DNA from: Entomospira nematocerorum | GTDB taxonomy: Bacteria > Spirochaetota > Spirochaetia > WRBN01 | Length of the DNA: 64,000 bases | Direction: 5' to 3' | Assembly: GCF_028748105.1 (NCBI RefSeq) | Contig: NZ_CP118168.1 | Span: forward strand, 1,054,001 to 1,118,000 | Shown here: positions 52,733-61,759 of the stretch, in pieces | Numbering within the stretch: the first letter of the stretch is position 1 | Layout of the letters: every line of letters begins with the position of its first letter | Made by a program: the position numbers and the translations under genes | The notes under the pieces: model-generated | What the model saw: the letters and a program-made list of their open reading frames with translations, nothing else | Database searches by the model: none | What the model was told of the DNA's origin: nothing

Positions 52733-53588
52733 ATCGGATGAAGTCTAGCATACCATCCGTAAATGGTCAATATAATAGGTTCAGTAGACGATAATTTACT
52801 GAAAATTATATCGTGGAGACGCATCAATAGAGATGTGTTGGATATGGGGTATTGTGTTTGACCTCTTGCCAGCTGATTCTTATACTGCAGTGGGAATCTT
52901 TTGGATTTACTTGATTTATACTCTAGAACTATTATGACAGTAGATCTCTACAAGTACTGTACTCCATTCTGTGTGATTTATTGTTGGGTAACACTACACT
53001 TATGCAGTCGGATTGAGTGGCATATTTCTTTTGGATATAGAGAGTTTATTCGGGACAGAGCACAATATTTGTCTTCATGGTGAGTTTTGACTGGAGGATC
53101 TAAAAACATCCTAGAATAGGTAATTATTCTTTTATTTTTGAAGTGGATTTAGGCTTGCAATGATACAGAATAGAGTTCAAGAGAGCTTTCAGTGGTTAGA
53201 GCTTCCATTATATTCGTAAAATATTATAGATAAAATTTTTAGCTTTAGTGGCCGATTTGGATGTATAGTGGGATATCAGACTATTAGTTCTACTCATTGT
53301 CGTTACCTTTGGGTAAGGCTAGTAGAGCCAATATAGGATTTATTTCTAGCTAGCGGGAGTAGGTTATCATCAAGTGATTAATTATTTGATTAAAAAGAAG
53401 ATTTAAGTCATATTATTTTGAGTCAATTACAGATTATGTTATGTACTTCCATGATGGGTGTGTTTGGTATGCATACACATTATGATGATCTATGGATTCT
53501 AGATTCTTGATAATATTGATATTTTGAACTTAAAACATTGTATACTATTATTGAATTAGGTATAGTAATGCGTTTTTAAAGGGGTAAT
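52733..53588. other. Long intergenic stretch with no recognised gene
   Basis: This is one of the longest gene-free stretches (about 850 bases). All frames are broken; the longest open stretch, about 60 codons at 52901, has no ribosome-binding site and a composition unlike a protein. Base composition is that of the surrounding intergenic DNA. A promoter for the patatin gene may be TTGATA and TATACT near 53515-53545. Confidence 0.5.
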
Positions 53589-54488
53589 ATGAAAAAAAAG
53601 ACATTCCGCAAGTTAGGAATAGCATTAGCTGGTGGTGGTGGGCGTGGAGCTTATCAAGTGGGAATACTACGAGCACTATTAGAAACAAATTTATATGATA
53701 AAATTCATATGATGGCGGGAACATCTGTTGGTGCACTCAATGAAATTTTATATGTACATCGCGATTTTCATCTTGCTAACTATGTGTGGCGGTGTACCAT
53801 AGATCAAGCTATTTTGTATCTTGATAAGGATCGCTTTCGTAGTGAGTGGAAAATTCTAAAGCATGGAGTTTATGCTAGTGAATCTGAAAATAAATCTGTT
53901 TTTGATGGGTTTAAGGAGATATTTGGTAAGAGTGGCTTCAAGGCAGGAATTTTTAGTAGAGAAGGACTCGTGCGTATTTTACAAGAGGAAATCAACTTGG
54001 CGATGATTCAAAAGAGTCCTATTCCACTATTTGCAACGGCAACCCATGCTGCGACTAAACGCATCGAATATTTTCGACTTGATAACTTGAAGGATCATCA
54101 AGAAATTATTGACATTTTACTCGCCTCGAGTGCTCTACCTGGGATTTTTAGTCGTCAATATCTTTATGGAGAAGAGTACTACGATGGGGGCATTCATAAT
54201 AATGTACCAATTGATGTTCTATATGAATCAGGATGCGACTTGATTTTAGTATTACATTTGTTTCGTAGTCGAGATAGAATTACGCATAGTAGCTACCCCA
54301 ATGCAAAAATTATAGAGCTTGTGCCAGAGCAATCTTTGGGTGGTATCATAGGGACTTTGGATTTTTCTCCAAAAACGGTCCGGAGTACGATTAATCGGGG
54401 ATATCAGGAAAATATTGATATCTTAACATCTATACAGCATCATTTTGAGATCAAGAAGCGACCAAAATTATTTGCTTGGAGGCAGTAA
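53589..54488 (+). CDS. Patatin-like phospholipase (first of a tandem pair)
   Basis: The 299-residue protein has all three patatin landmarks. The oxyanion loop is LAGGGGRGAYQVG, the nucleophile elbow is AGTSVGALNE (Ser of G-x-S-x-G) near residue 46, and the catalytic Asp is in YYDGGIHNNVP (D-G-G) near residue 199. It should hydrolyse phospholipids or acyl esters with a Ser-Asp dyad. It has no signal peptide, so it acts in the cytoplasm or is exported by another route. AAAGGGG precedes the ATG. Its tandem relative begins 1 base after its stop. Confidence 0.92.
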   Translation: MKKKTFRKLGIALAGGGGRGAYQVGILRALLETNLYDKIHMMAGTSVGALNEILYVHRDFHLANYVWRCTIDQAILYLDKDRFRSEWKILKHGVYASESENKSVFDGFKEIFGKSGFKAGIFSREGLVRILQEEINLAMIQKSPIPLFATATHAATKRIEYFRLDNLKDHQEIIDILLASSALPGIFSRQYLYGEEYYDGGIHNNVPIDVLYESGCDLILVLHLFRSRDRITHSSYPNAKIIELVPEQSLGGIIGTLDFSPKTVRSTINRGYQENIDILTSIQHHFEIKKRPKLFAWRQ

Positions 54489-54489
54489 A

Positions 54490-55362
54490 ATGTATCAACC
54501 TCGTCGTCATTTTAAAAAACTTGGGATTGTGCTGGCCGGTGGTGGTGGAAAGGGAGCGTATCAGATTGGTGTTTTGAAGGCACTGGTCGAGACTAATCTT
54601 ATTGATAAGATTCAGGTTATCGCAGGTACTTCTGTTGGGGCACTCAACGCTATTTTATATGCACATAAAAATTTAGCACTAAGTGAGTACATCTGGTTAT
54701 CACGGGTGGAGGATAAAATCTTATATAAAGATAAACGAAAGTTAGAACAGGATTGGTACCACTGGAAAAAAATGTGGAGCGAATATAAAGCAGAAAAACG
54801 ATCAACATCTCTTAGAAGATTTCTGTCTAGTCGACAGATACCCTTTGGCGTCTTTAGTCGGGATGGACTATCAGCCATCCTTCGTGAGGAGGTAGATTGG
54901 GATACGGTATTTAACGCGGGAATTGATCTTTTTGCTATTGCAACGAGTGTAGAAGAACAGAAATCGAGAAGTTTTTATCTTAATATGGAAACAAGAGATG
55001 ATATTGCAAGTATATTACTAGCAAGTAGTGCTATTCCGGGTGTCTTTAATCCAGTATTAATTGCAGGAAAGCAGTATTATGATGGTGGATTATATGAAAA
55101 TTTACCTATTGATACTGTATATGAGACTGGATGCGACTTAATTCTTACAGTACCATTATTTCGTAGCCTGGATCGTGTAAAGTTAAAAAGTAATTATCCT
55201 AATGCACATATTATTGAACTTATGCCTGAAAATTCACTTAATGGACTTAGTGGTATTCTTGACTTTAGTCCTAAGAGTGTGCGTACTTTAATGCAAGCCG
55301 GTTATTCAGAGCATATTACTCTACTGCATTCTATCAGTGAACTTTTTGAGATTGAAGGATAG
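54490..55362 (+). CDS. Patatin-like phospholipase (second of a tandem pair)
   Basis: This relative keeps LAGGGGKGAYQIG, AGTSVGALNA and YYDGGLYENLP, so it should also be active. It shares many segments with the first copy (for example CDLILTVPLFRSLDR and LDFSPKSVRTLMQAGY), showing a duplication followed by divergence in the middle third. TTGGAGGC lies inside the end of the first gene ahead of the ATG at 54490. An earlier in-frame ATG at 54445 is less likely. A hairpin after the stop (55366-55392) may end the transcript. Confidence 0.92.
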   Translation: MYQPRRHFKKLGIVLAGGGGKGAYQIGVLKALVETNLIDKIQVIAGTSVGALNAILYAHKNLALSEYIWLSRVEDKILYKDKRKLEQDWYHWKKMWSEYKAEKRSTSLRRFLSSRQIPFGVFSRDGLSAILREEVDWDTVFNAGIDLFAIATSVEEQKSRSFYLNMETRDDIASILLASSAIPGVFNPVLIAGKQYYDGGLYENLPIDTVYETGCDLILTVPLFRSLDRVKLKSNYPNAHIIELMPENSLNGLSGILDFSPKSVRTLMQAGYSEHITLLHSISELFEIEG

Positions 55363-55365
55363 AAT

Positions 55366-55392
55366 TAAGATCTCATATATAATGAGATCTTA
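55366..55392 (+). terminator. Hairpin after the patatin pair
   Basis: TAAGATCTCAT and ATGAGATCTTA make an 11-bp perfect stem with a 5-base loop. It lacks a long T run, so it may slow rather than fully stop transcription. Confidence 0.45.
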
Positions 55393-55479
55393 GTTAGATA
55401 GACATAAACTAGTGAAGAAAATATCTGGAAGAGAATATTTTCCCTATTTAATATTGACTATATTTACGACTTATTGAGG

Positions 55480-56304
55480 TTATTCATTCGCGGCTGGTAT
55501 AATTGCACCATTATATGTCTTAATGATAAATTGTTTAATCTCTTCTGATTGCAAGACTTCCGTTAGAGCAATAATTTTAGGATCATCATGATTATTGGCA
55601 AGAGTTGCGATAATATTTGCATAGGGATTATTGGTGGTCGCCTCTAAGAGGATAGCATCTTTTAATGGATGTAATCCTGTATCAAGTGCAAAATTACTAT
55701 TAATAAGAATTAAAGCTGCTTCATCATTGCTATATGCTTTAGATAGAAATTCTGGAGCAACATCATTGCGTATAACAACTTGAACATGAAATGTTTCTAT
55801 GTCATCTAGAGTAGCAGTGACTGTATTGGCATATGGTTGTAGTGTTAGAATACCAGCATCCTGTAAGAGAAAGAGCAGTCGACCTTGATCAGAGACAGAG
55901 TTACTCATAATGATAACATCTCCATCATGGAGCTGATCAAGTAAGGGGACTGAACGAGTGAGGCGTTTAGAGTAAATACCGATTGGTTCTAAGTGCACAT
56001 TACCGACAGCGATGATAGAACTACGATGATCTAAATTAAATTGATTTAAGTATGGGAGATGCTGGAAGTAGTTAGCATCTATAGATTTTGATGTAAGTGC
56101 TACGTTTGGTGTGACATAATCATTAATGACTTCAATTTTGAGGGTATAACCCTTTTTTTGTAAAAGTGGAATTGCTTGCTCTAAAATAACCGCATGAGGA
56201 ACCGGAGATGCAGCAACCTTAATAGTCTTAGTGTCTTGTTGATTTACACAGCTGATCACTATACTAATATGGACTAATAATAACAACAAAATATACTTTT
56301 TCAA
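55480..56304 (-). CDS. metQ: Methionine-binding lipoprotein MetQ (second copy)
   Basis: The 274-residue NlpA-family lipoprotein has a signal ending VISCVNQ. It then shows IKVAASPVPHAVILEQAIPLL, YVTPNVALTSKSIDANYFQHLPYLNQF and FVQ-like segments typical of MetQ. It presents methionine or an analogue to the MetNI importer encoded upstream. It is 85 bases downstream of the first metQ. The copies are similar enough to be an ancient duplication; the divergence suggests two ligand preferences. Confidence 0.9.
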   Translation of the reverse strand: MKKYILLLLLVHISIVISCVNQQDTKTIKVAASPVPHAVILEQAIPLLQKKGYTLKIEVINDYVTPNVALTSKSIDANYFQHLPYLNQFNLDHRSSIIAVGNVHLEPIGIYSKRLTRSVPLLDQLHDGDVIIMSNSVSDQGRLLFLLQDAGILTLQPYANTVTATLDDIETFHVQVVIRNDVAPEFLSKAYSNDEAALILINSNFALDTGLHPLKDAILLEATTNNPYANIIATLANNHDDPKIIALTEVLQSEEIKQFIIKTYNGAIIPAANE

Positions 56305-56389
56305 GATTTTACCTCCGGCTTATATATGTTTTAACTATCGGATAGATATCTCTAAGAAAATACTTGAAATTACAAATTTCCTTGGGAAT

Positions 56390-57229
56390 TTAACTTTCGC
56401 TCCTAACGGGAACGATAGAGCCTTTATAAGTTGTGATAATAAATTGACTGATTGTATCAGATTGTAGAACACGGACAAGAGCTTTCATCTTGGTACTATT
56501 ACGGTTTTTTGGTAGTGTTGCGATGATATTGGCATAGGGATTATGGTGAGTGCTTTCTAGTAATACGGCATCTTCAAGTGGATTAAGACCTGCATCAAGA
56601 GCGAAGTTTCCATTGATAAGAATGAGTGCTGCTTCATTGTTTGTGTACATACTTGTGAGCAACTCAGGAGCAACATCATTACGAATTACTAAATTTTTTT
56701 GGATGGATTTGATATCATTGAAGGATGCATTCATGATATCTGTATTGGCGTGTAATTCGATGATTCCAGCATTTTGCAGAAGAATAAGGAGTCGTGACTG
56801 ATCGGTAATAGAGTTACTCATAAGAATGACGTCACCCTCATTGAGCTGTTCTAAGATAGATTTATCTTTTGTGATTCGCTGTGAGTAGATACCAATAGGT
56901 GCTAGAAAAATTCCATCAAGAGCAACAATAGAGCTCTGGTGTTCTTTATTGAACTGATTTAGGTAGGGAACATGTTGGAAAAAATTAGCATCGACAGAAT
57001 TCATCGTCAGTGCAAGGTTAGGGGTGATATAATCATTTGTGATTTGGATTCGTAGTTCATAACCTTCTTCTGCAAGAAGTAATTTTGCCTGTTCTAAAAT
57101 AGCAGCATGCGGTACAGGGGATGCCGCGACGGTAATGACGTGAGCATTATCTTTTTGAGAACAACTAAAGAGCAACATACTACTAATCGTCAGTAGTATG
57201 AGTAATTTACTGAATAACGGGTGTGACAT
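56390..57229 (-). CDS. metQ: Methionine-binding lipoprotein MetQ (first copy)
   Basis: The 279-residue lipoprotein has a signal ending SMLLFSCSQK, then ITVAASPVPHAAILEQAKLLL and NDYITPNLALTMNSVDANFFQHVPYLNQF. It is the first of two binding proteins of this importer. The motif AASPVPHA is the N-terminal strand of the family. It starts 24 bases after the metI stop. The two MetQ proteins share a long core and differ at the edges of the pocket. Confidence 0.92.
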   Translation of the reverse strand: MSHPLFSKLLILLTISSMLLFSCSQKDNAHVITVAASPVPHAAILEQAKLLLAEEGYELRIQITNDYITPNLALTMNSVDANFFQHVPYLNQFNKEHQSSIVALDGIFLAPIGIYSQRITKDKSILEQLNEGDVILMSNSITDQSRLLILLQNAGIIELHANTDIMNASFNDIKSIQKNLVIRNDVAPELLTSMYTNNEAALILINGNFALDAGLNPLEDAVLLESTHHNPYANIIATLPKNRNSTKMKALVRVLQSDTISQFIITTYKGSIVPVRSES

Positions 57230-57253
57230 TTTTTACCTCTTTAAACGGGATTA

Positions 57254-57904
57254 TTACGAATGTTGTTTGAGTCGTTTGACAACACTATCTCCTATCCATT
57301 GTATCACAAAAACCAAAATAATCATTAATAATGTAGCTAAATACATAAGAACAAGGTTATTTCGTTGAAATCCTCTAATGTATGCTGTTGCACCAAGGCC
57401 ACCACTACCAATGACTGCTGCTGCTGCAATAAATCCCACTAGTGTAACCATGGTGATAGTAAAGCTAGCAACGAGGGTTGCACGAGCTTCTGCTATCAAA
57501 AGAAGGAGCATGTGATGTTTAGATAAACCCATTGCCTGCATAGCTTCTAAGACTCCCTTAGGAACTTCATCAAGAGCAACATAGACCAGTCGTGCAAAGA
57601 AGGGTATGACGGCTACCACTAATGCCGGAATGGCCGCCTTGAAGCCAAGAATAGTACCCATAATCATAGCGGTTACCGGAAGCATAATAATTAATAAAAT
57701 CACAAAAGGAATTGCCCGTAGTGTATTAATACTAAAATTTAGCAGGGAGTATATAAAGCGGTTATATGCAATACTTCTTTCTTGTGTGGCAAACAGGATA
57801 ACTCCAAGGAGTGTTCCAAAAATAAGAGCAAAGAAGCTGACAATACCTATAAGTAACAGCGTTTCTATCAAAGAATTAGTTAGAATGGATACATTAGTTT
57901 GCAT
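57254..57904 (-). CDS. metI: Methionine ABC transporter permease MetI
   Basis: The 216-residue permease has five membrane helices and the EAA loop EAMQAMGLSKHHMLLLLIAEARA. The C-terminus (VGFIAAAAVIGSGGLGATAYIRGFQRNN) is typical of MetI. It forms the homodimeric pore of the methionine importer. Its ATG overlaps the metN stop by 11 bases (ATGCAAACTAA), so the two proteins are made in step. Confidence 0.93.
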   Translation of the reverse strand: MQTNVSILTNSLIETLLLIGIVSFFALIFGTLLGVILFATQERSIAYNRFIYSLLNFSINTLRAIPFVILLIIMLPVTAMIMGTILGFKAAIPALVVAVIPFFARLVYVALDEVPKGVLEAMQAMGLSKHHMLLLLIAEARATLVASFTITMVTLVGFIAAAAVIGSGGLGATAYIRGFQRNNLVLMYLATLLMIILVFVIQWIGDSVVKRLKQHS

Positions 57905-58913
57905 AATCGATATTCTCCAGTAAGCGTGTATTTTCCATGGAATTGACGATGATACCTTGTTCTCTTAGATAACTTATTGCTTGATTCTGATTTTTACCGA
58001 GAATTTGCAGATAGAGATAGCCTAACCTTTCCTTTCCAATAAGGAGAATTTTGGCATGAATAATATTGACATCAACGGAAAAATGTCGAATCATGTGGCT
58101 TAGTATCGATTTTTCCTGTAGTATAGCTCCCACGTAAATAAGCTGATAAACGTGATCATGTTCAATAGGAACATCATACACAATTGGCTTAAGATATGTG
58201 GATGTTGCTACATTATCTAGGTGTAAAAAGAGATCTAGTGTGGTGGAGCGGTGTGTGACTCTTCCCTGTTCCATTAGAATGACTTCCTGGCACAGGTGCA
58301 TGACTGCTTCAATTTGGTGTGTAATAAAAATAATGGTAAGACGATATTGTTGGTGAATAATCTGGAGGAGATCAAGGATTTCTTTAGCAGTTTTCGGATC
58401 AAGAGCACTTGTCATCTCATCGCATAGTAGGTATTTAGGATTGGTTATAAGAGCCCTAGCAATACCTACACGTTGTTTTTCCCCTCCAGAGAGTTGCTGA
58501 GGATAGCTATGTATCTTAGAGGAGAGTCCTACCTGCTCAAGAACTGCTTCTATTTTGGCTTTTCTTTCACTTTTTGGCGTAGCGATTGCCTTAAGAGCTA
58601 TTTCTATATTTTGATAGACTGTTTTGGTTTGAAAGAGATTGAAATTTTGAAAGACCATGCCCATTGTATGACGCATAAAGCGTTGCTCCCTTTCAGAGAG
58701 AGAATGAAGTGCGCGAGAGTCAACAAGGATTTCTCCTTGCGATGGTGTAATCAATCCATTAACCATGCGTAAAAGAGTGCTTTTACCAGCACCGCTTTTT
58801 CCCAAAATCCCGATAATGGCTCCGTCTGGTATGGTGAGATTGATGTCTGTTAATGCGTGAAAAGGCGATTTATTTATATTGTAAATTTTTGATACATTCT
58901 TAAATTCAATCAT
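57894..58913 (-). CDS. metN: Methionine ABC transporter ATPase MetN
   Basis: The protein has Walker A GKSGAGKST, Q-loop GMVFQNFNLFQTKTV, signature LSGGEKQR, Walker B YLLCDEMTSALD and the C-terminal NIL domain (about 90 residues) that binds methionine and inhibits the pump. The ATG at 58913 follows AATAGGAATTAT; an earlier in-frame start at 58976 has no such site. It is the first gene of the metN-metI-metQ-metQ operon. Confidence 0.93.
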   Translation of the reverse strand: MIEFKNVSKIYNINKSPFHALTDINLTIPDGAIIGILGKSGAGKSTLLRMVNGLITPSQGEILVDSRALHSLSEREQRFMRHTMGMVFQNFNLFQTKTVYQNIEIALKAIATPKSERKAKIEAVLEQVGLSSKIHSYPQQLSGGEKQRVGIARALITNPKYLLCDEMTSALDPKTAKEILDLLQIIHQQYRLTIIFITHQIEAVMHLCQEVILMEQGRVTHRSTTLDLFLHLDNVATSTYLKPIVYDVPIEHDHVYQLIYVGAILQEKSILSHMIRHFSVDVNIIHAKILLIGKERLGYLYLQILGKNQNQAISYLREQGIIVNSMENTRLLENIDYAN

Positions 58914-59287
58914 ATAATTCCTATTATTGTTCAGAGCATAATGTCTAATTATATCGGATTCGTCTGCTAAGGTCAATCGTATTTACATCCTAGGTATATA
59001 CTATTGATATGATGTGCTTTGGTATCAAATGAGGGTTTGCATAAGATCAAAAGACATTATTTTATTTATTCCTATCTGTAACTTATCTAATCCTCTAGGG
59101 ATATAAATCTTTTCATCGCAATAGAGTTCTAGATGCCTCCTGTATGTCAAGCTTTACGCTGTAGGAATTCCTGTTGGTACCAACCAGTGTTGCTATTGTG
59201 TCTATCTAATATGATAATTCTACACAATTAAATTCGATATGCATCATTGTATCTATGATGAGTCTGCTATTCTTTTTGATAAAAAGA
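58914..59287. other. Divergent intergenic region between metN and the PTS gene
   Basis: It must hold the metN leader and promoter. I see no SAM riboswitch or T-box core. It contains two adjacent palindromes at 59163-59184 and no convincing coding frame. Confidence 0.4.
59163..59184. promoter_or_regulatory. Two adjacent palindromes, candidate operator
   Basis: AGGAATTCCT (59163-59172) is followed directly by GTTGGTACCAAC (59173-59184). Both are perfect palindromes. They lie 180 bases ahead of the PTS gene start and could be a protein-binding site. No regulator gene is adjacent. Confidence 0.4.
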
Positions 59288-59316
59288 TTGCGGGAATAGT
59301 GATATCAGTTTACAAT
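59288..59316 (+). promoter_or_regulatory. Candidate promoter of the PTS gene
   Basis: TTGCGG (59288-59293), 17 bases, then TACAAT (59311-59316), about 30 bases before the GTG start and upstream of AAAGGAGG. Confidence 0.45.
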
Positions 59317-59347
59317 GTATATATAGAAAATAAAGGAGGAAAAGAAA

Positions 59348-60916
59348 GTGAGTGCATTTGAAAAGGTTCAAAAATTTGGAGCAGCTATGTTTGTTTCGGT
59401 TATGCTTTTTCCTTTTGTTGGTGTATTAATTGCTATTATTCAAGTATTGGGGATGGTTGATGCTCTAGCTGGAATAAGTGATTTTTTAGGCGTATTAGAG
59501 AGTGGTGCTTGGGCTGTATTTACCCATATGTCTATTCTCTTTGCTATAGGAATACCTATATCTCTGGCAACAAAAGCACCAGCGAGAGCTGTTCTTGTAA
59601 CATTTATTACATTCTTAACATTTAACTACTTCATTAATGCAATTCTATCTACGTGGCCAGAAGCTTTTCGTGTTGATTTTACACAGGAACCAGGTGGGGT
59701 CTCTGGGTTAACTACGATTGCTGGTATCAAAACATTGGATATGAGTATCCTCGGTGGAATTATGGTTGGATTTATTATGACAGCCATTCACAATCGTTTT
59801 TATGATAAAAAACTACCAGACTATCTTGGTGTCTTTCAGGGAGTATCCTTGGTTGCAGCCATTGGATTCTTTGTTATGGTTCCATTGGCATTTTTGGTTG
59901 TATTAATCTGGCCTGTAATTCAATCTGGGATTATTTCTTTGCAAGACTTTTTAATTAAAGCTGGGCCAGTTGGTGTTTGGCTTTATACTTTCTTAGAACG
60001 ACTACTAATTCCCACTGGATTACATCATTTTGTATATGGTCCTTTTATCTTTGGACCTGCAGTTGTGGAGGGAGGAATACAACCTTATTGGCTTGCACAT
60101 TTTAAAGAATTTAGTCAGAGTACCACACCACTTAAGGAATTATTTCCTGTTGGGTTTTCTTTACACGGTAATAGTAAGGTATTTGGCCTTCCAGCTGCAG
60201 CATTGGCGATGTATCACACGGCAAAACCTGAAAATAAGGCAAAGATGGCAGGTCTATTGTTACCTGCAGCAATTACAGCTGCGCTAACTGGTATTACCGA
60301 GCCATTGGAATTTACATTTATTTTTGTGGCTCCTCTTTTGTTTGTAGTTCACGCATTTTTAGGTGCAACAATGTCTACCCTGATGTACTTAGGAGGCGTA
60401 GTTGGAAATATGGGTGGTGGTGGAATGGATATTATCACTAGTTTCTGGATCCCTATGTCTAAAAATCATTTAAATACAGTTCTGATTCATATTGGTATAG
60501 GACTTAGCTTTTCTGTAATCTATTACTTTGTTTTTAAATTTCTGATTTTGAAGTATGATCTTCCCACTCCAGGTCGAGGTGACAGTGAAGCGAAGCTCTA
60601 TAAAAAAGCTGATTATAAAGAACGGGAAGCAAGTAAACAGACACAAACGCCTCATAAGGAGCTGGGGAAAAAGGGAGACTTTACACAACAAGCAGCAACA
60701 TATCTTGCACTACTTGGAGGTAAGGAAAATATTGAGACTGTATCTAATTGTATGACACGATTGCGAGTCAAAGTGAAAGATAAAAATTTGATATCCTCTA
60801 AAGAAAATTTTCTTGATGCAGGTGCCAGTGGTGTTGTTGCAAAGGAAGAGAGCTACCAAATTATTATCGGGTTAGACGTTCAAAATGTCAGAGATGAATT
60901 TGATAAATTATTGTAG
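59348..60916 (+). CDS. PTS EIICB, alpha-glucoside type
   Basis: The 522-residue protein has an EIIC domain with about ten membrane helices (residues 1-410) and a C-terminal EIIB domain (about 440-522) with the phosphocysteine motif VSNCMTRLRV. In EIIC, HGNSKVFGLPAAALAMYHTA and TGITEPLEFTFIF are substrate-side motifs; the ITEPLEF loop is near the sugar site. It resembles MalX/GlvC-type permeases for alpha-glucosides. No phospho-alpha-glucosidase gene is adjacent, and the EIIA must come from elsewhere. The GTG start follows AAAGGAGG. PTS sugar uptake is uncommon but known in spirochaetes. Confidence 0.88.
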   Translation: MSAFEKVQKFGAAMFVSVMLFPFVGVLIAIIQVLGMVDALAGISDFLGVLESGAWAVFTHMSILFAIGIPISLATKAPARAVLVTFITFLTFNYFINAILSTWPEAFRVDFTQEPGGVSGLTTIAGIKTLDMSILGGIMVGFIMTAIHNRFYDKKLPDYLGVFQGVSLVAAIGFFVMVPLAFLVVLIWPVIQSGIISLQDFLIKAGPVGVWLYTFLERLLIPTGLHHFVYGPFIFGPAVVEGGIQPYWLAHFKEFSQSTTPLKELFPVGFSLHGNSKVFGLPAAALAMYHTAKPENKAKMAGLLLPAAITAALTGITEPLEFTFIFVAPLLFVVHAFLGATMSTLMYLGGVVGNMGGGGMDIITSFWIPMSKNHLNTVLIHIGIGLSFSVIYYFVFKFLILKYDLPTPGRGDSEAKLYKKADYKEREASKQTQTPHKELGKKGDFTQQAATYLALLGGKENIETVSNCMTRLRVKVKDKNLISSKENFLDAGASGVVAKEESYQIIIGLDVQNVRDEFDKLL

Positions 60917-60951
60917 GAATATCAATTTGTAGTAGCCGTATTGCGTTTAAG

Positions 60952-60982
60952 ACATAATCCTCTATAAAAAAGAGGATTATGT
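60952..60982. terminator. Bidirectional terminator between PTS gene and tdk
   Basis: A 12-bp perfect stem (ACATAATCCTCT / AGAGGATTATGT) with a loop of seven A/T bases lies between the convergent genes. The stem has T-rich flank on one side and lies 5 bases from the tdk stop on the other. Confidence 0.65.
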
Positions 60983-60987
60983 TATTA

Positions 60988-61587
60988 TTACAAGAGGGTT
61001 TTACCCATGCACTTGTGACAAAGAGCTTCGTATAGATCACTACCACCTTCAATTTTAATTTGATCGGAATTTTGAGTTTTTAAATGACTAAACCCAGCTT
61101 TGACTGAGTGGCCACAGCGACTACAGTTGGCACGATAAAAATGAATTTTACTTGCTAGAGGAATGAGCTGACTAATTGTTGGCCATGGAGTTAACTGATA
61201 AGTTCCATTTAATCCAAAACAATGAAATATCGTTGAGACATACGGGTGATCCGCAGGTAGCTGTTGCGTGAAAAGCTTAAACAGCATATTCCCATCGAAA
61301 AAATGAGTTTCATCTATAAGAACAAGATCTACTTGAACCGGTTGACTATGTAATCTTGCTAAGTGGTCTACGTTAATATCTGCAGATTGAAGGTATCGCA
61401 CTGTAACTGCTTTAGGTAGTAGGGAGACCTCCTTACTTTTTTCATGATTTTTTTTACCTTCCTCTGTTAACGGAGGAAGCCATAGCTCTACAGAGTGGCC
61501 AACTGCTAAGGTCTGACTAGCTAAGTGATTGAGATGAGAGGTCTTTCCACTAAACATAGATCCTAAATGAAGAGCAACATAATGCAC
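60988..61587 (-). CDS. tdk: Thymidine kinase (type II)
   Basis: The 199-residue enzyme has the P-loop HLGSMFSGKTSHL, Walker B LVLIDETHFFD (the catalytic Glu of DET), the substrate loop FHCFGLNGTYQ, and a C-terminal zinc site CSRCG...CHKC. It phosphorylates thymidine with ATP. The frame is open to 61644, but the GTG at 61587 has AAGGAG 6 bases away, and the N-terminus VHYVALHLGSMFSG then fits the family length. The P-loop differs slightly from the usual GPMFSGK, as LGSMFSGK. Confidence 0.88.
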   Translation of the reverse strand: MHYVALHLGSMFSGKTSHLNHLASQTLAVGHSVELWLPPLTEEGKKNHEKSKEVSLLPKAVTVRYLQSADINVDHLARLHSQPVQVDLVLIDETHFFDGNMLFKLFTQQLPADHPYVSTIFHCFGLNGTYQLTPWPTISQLIPLASKIHFYRANCSRCGHSVKAGFSHLKTQNSDQIKIEGGSDLYEALCHKCMGKTLL

Positions 61588-61759
61588 AGAAAACTCCTTA
61601 AGGTGTGGGTGTCGATTAATTGATAGTTTAAAATTATAGATCAAAATTGTAAATATGGCTAGACTCTCTAGAACCTTGACAAATTCCCTATATTTGATTA
61701 TGATGAAATGAGTCGATTACCCTTTTTAAGGTAGAAAAATCGATGTAAGAGAGGGGATA

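Noticed and set aside
52901..53083. 60-codon open frame in the long gap
   Set aside because: No ribosome-binding site, composition unlike a protein, and no neighbouring signals.
58914..59287. SAM riboswitch or T-box ahead of metN
   Set aside because: I could not find the conserved core elements of either; only simple palindromes are present.
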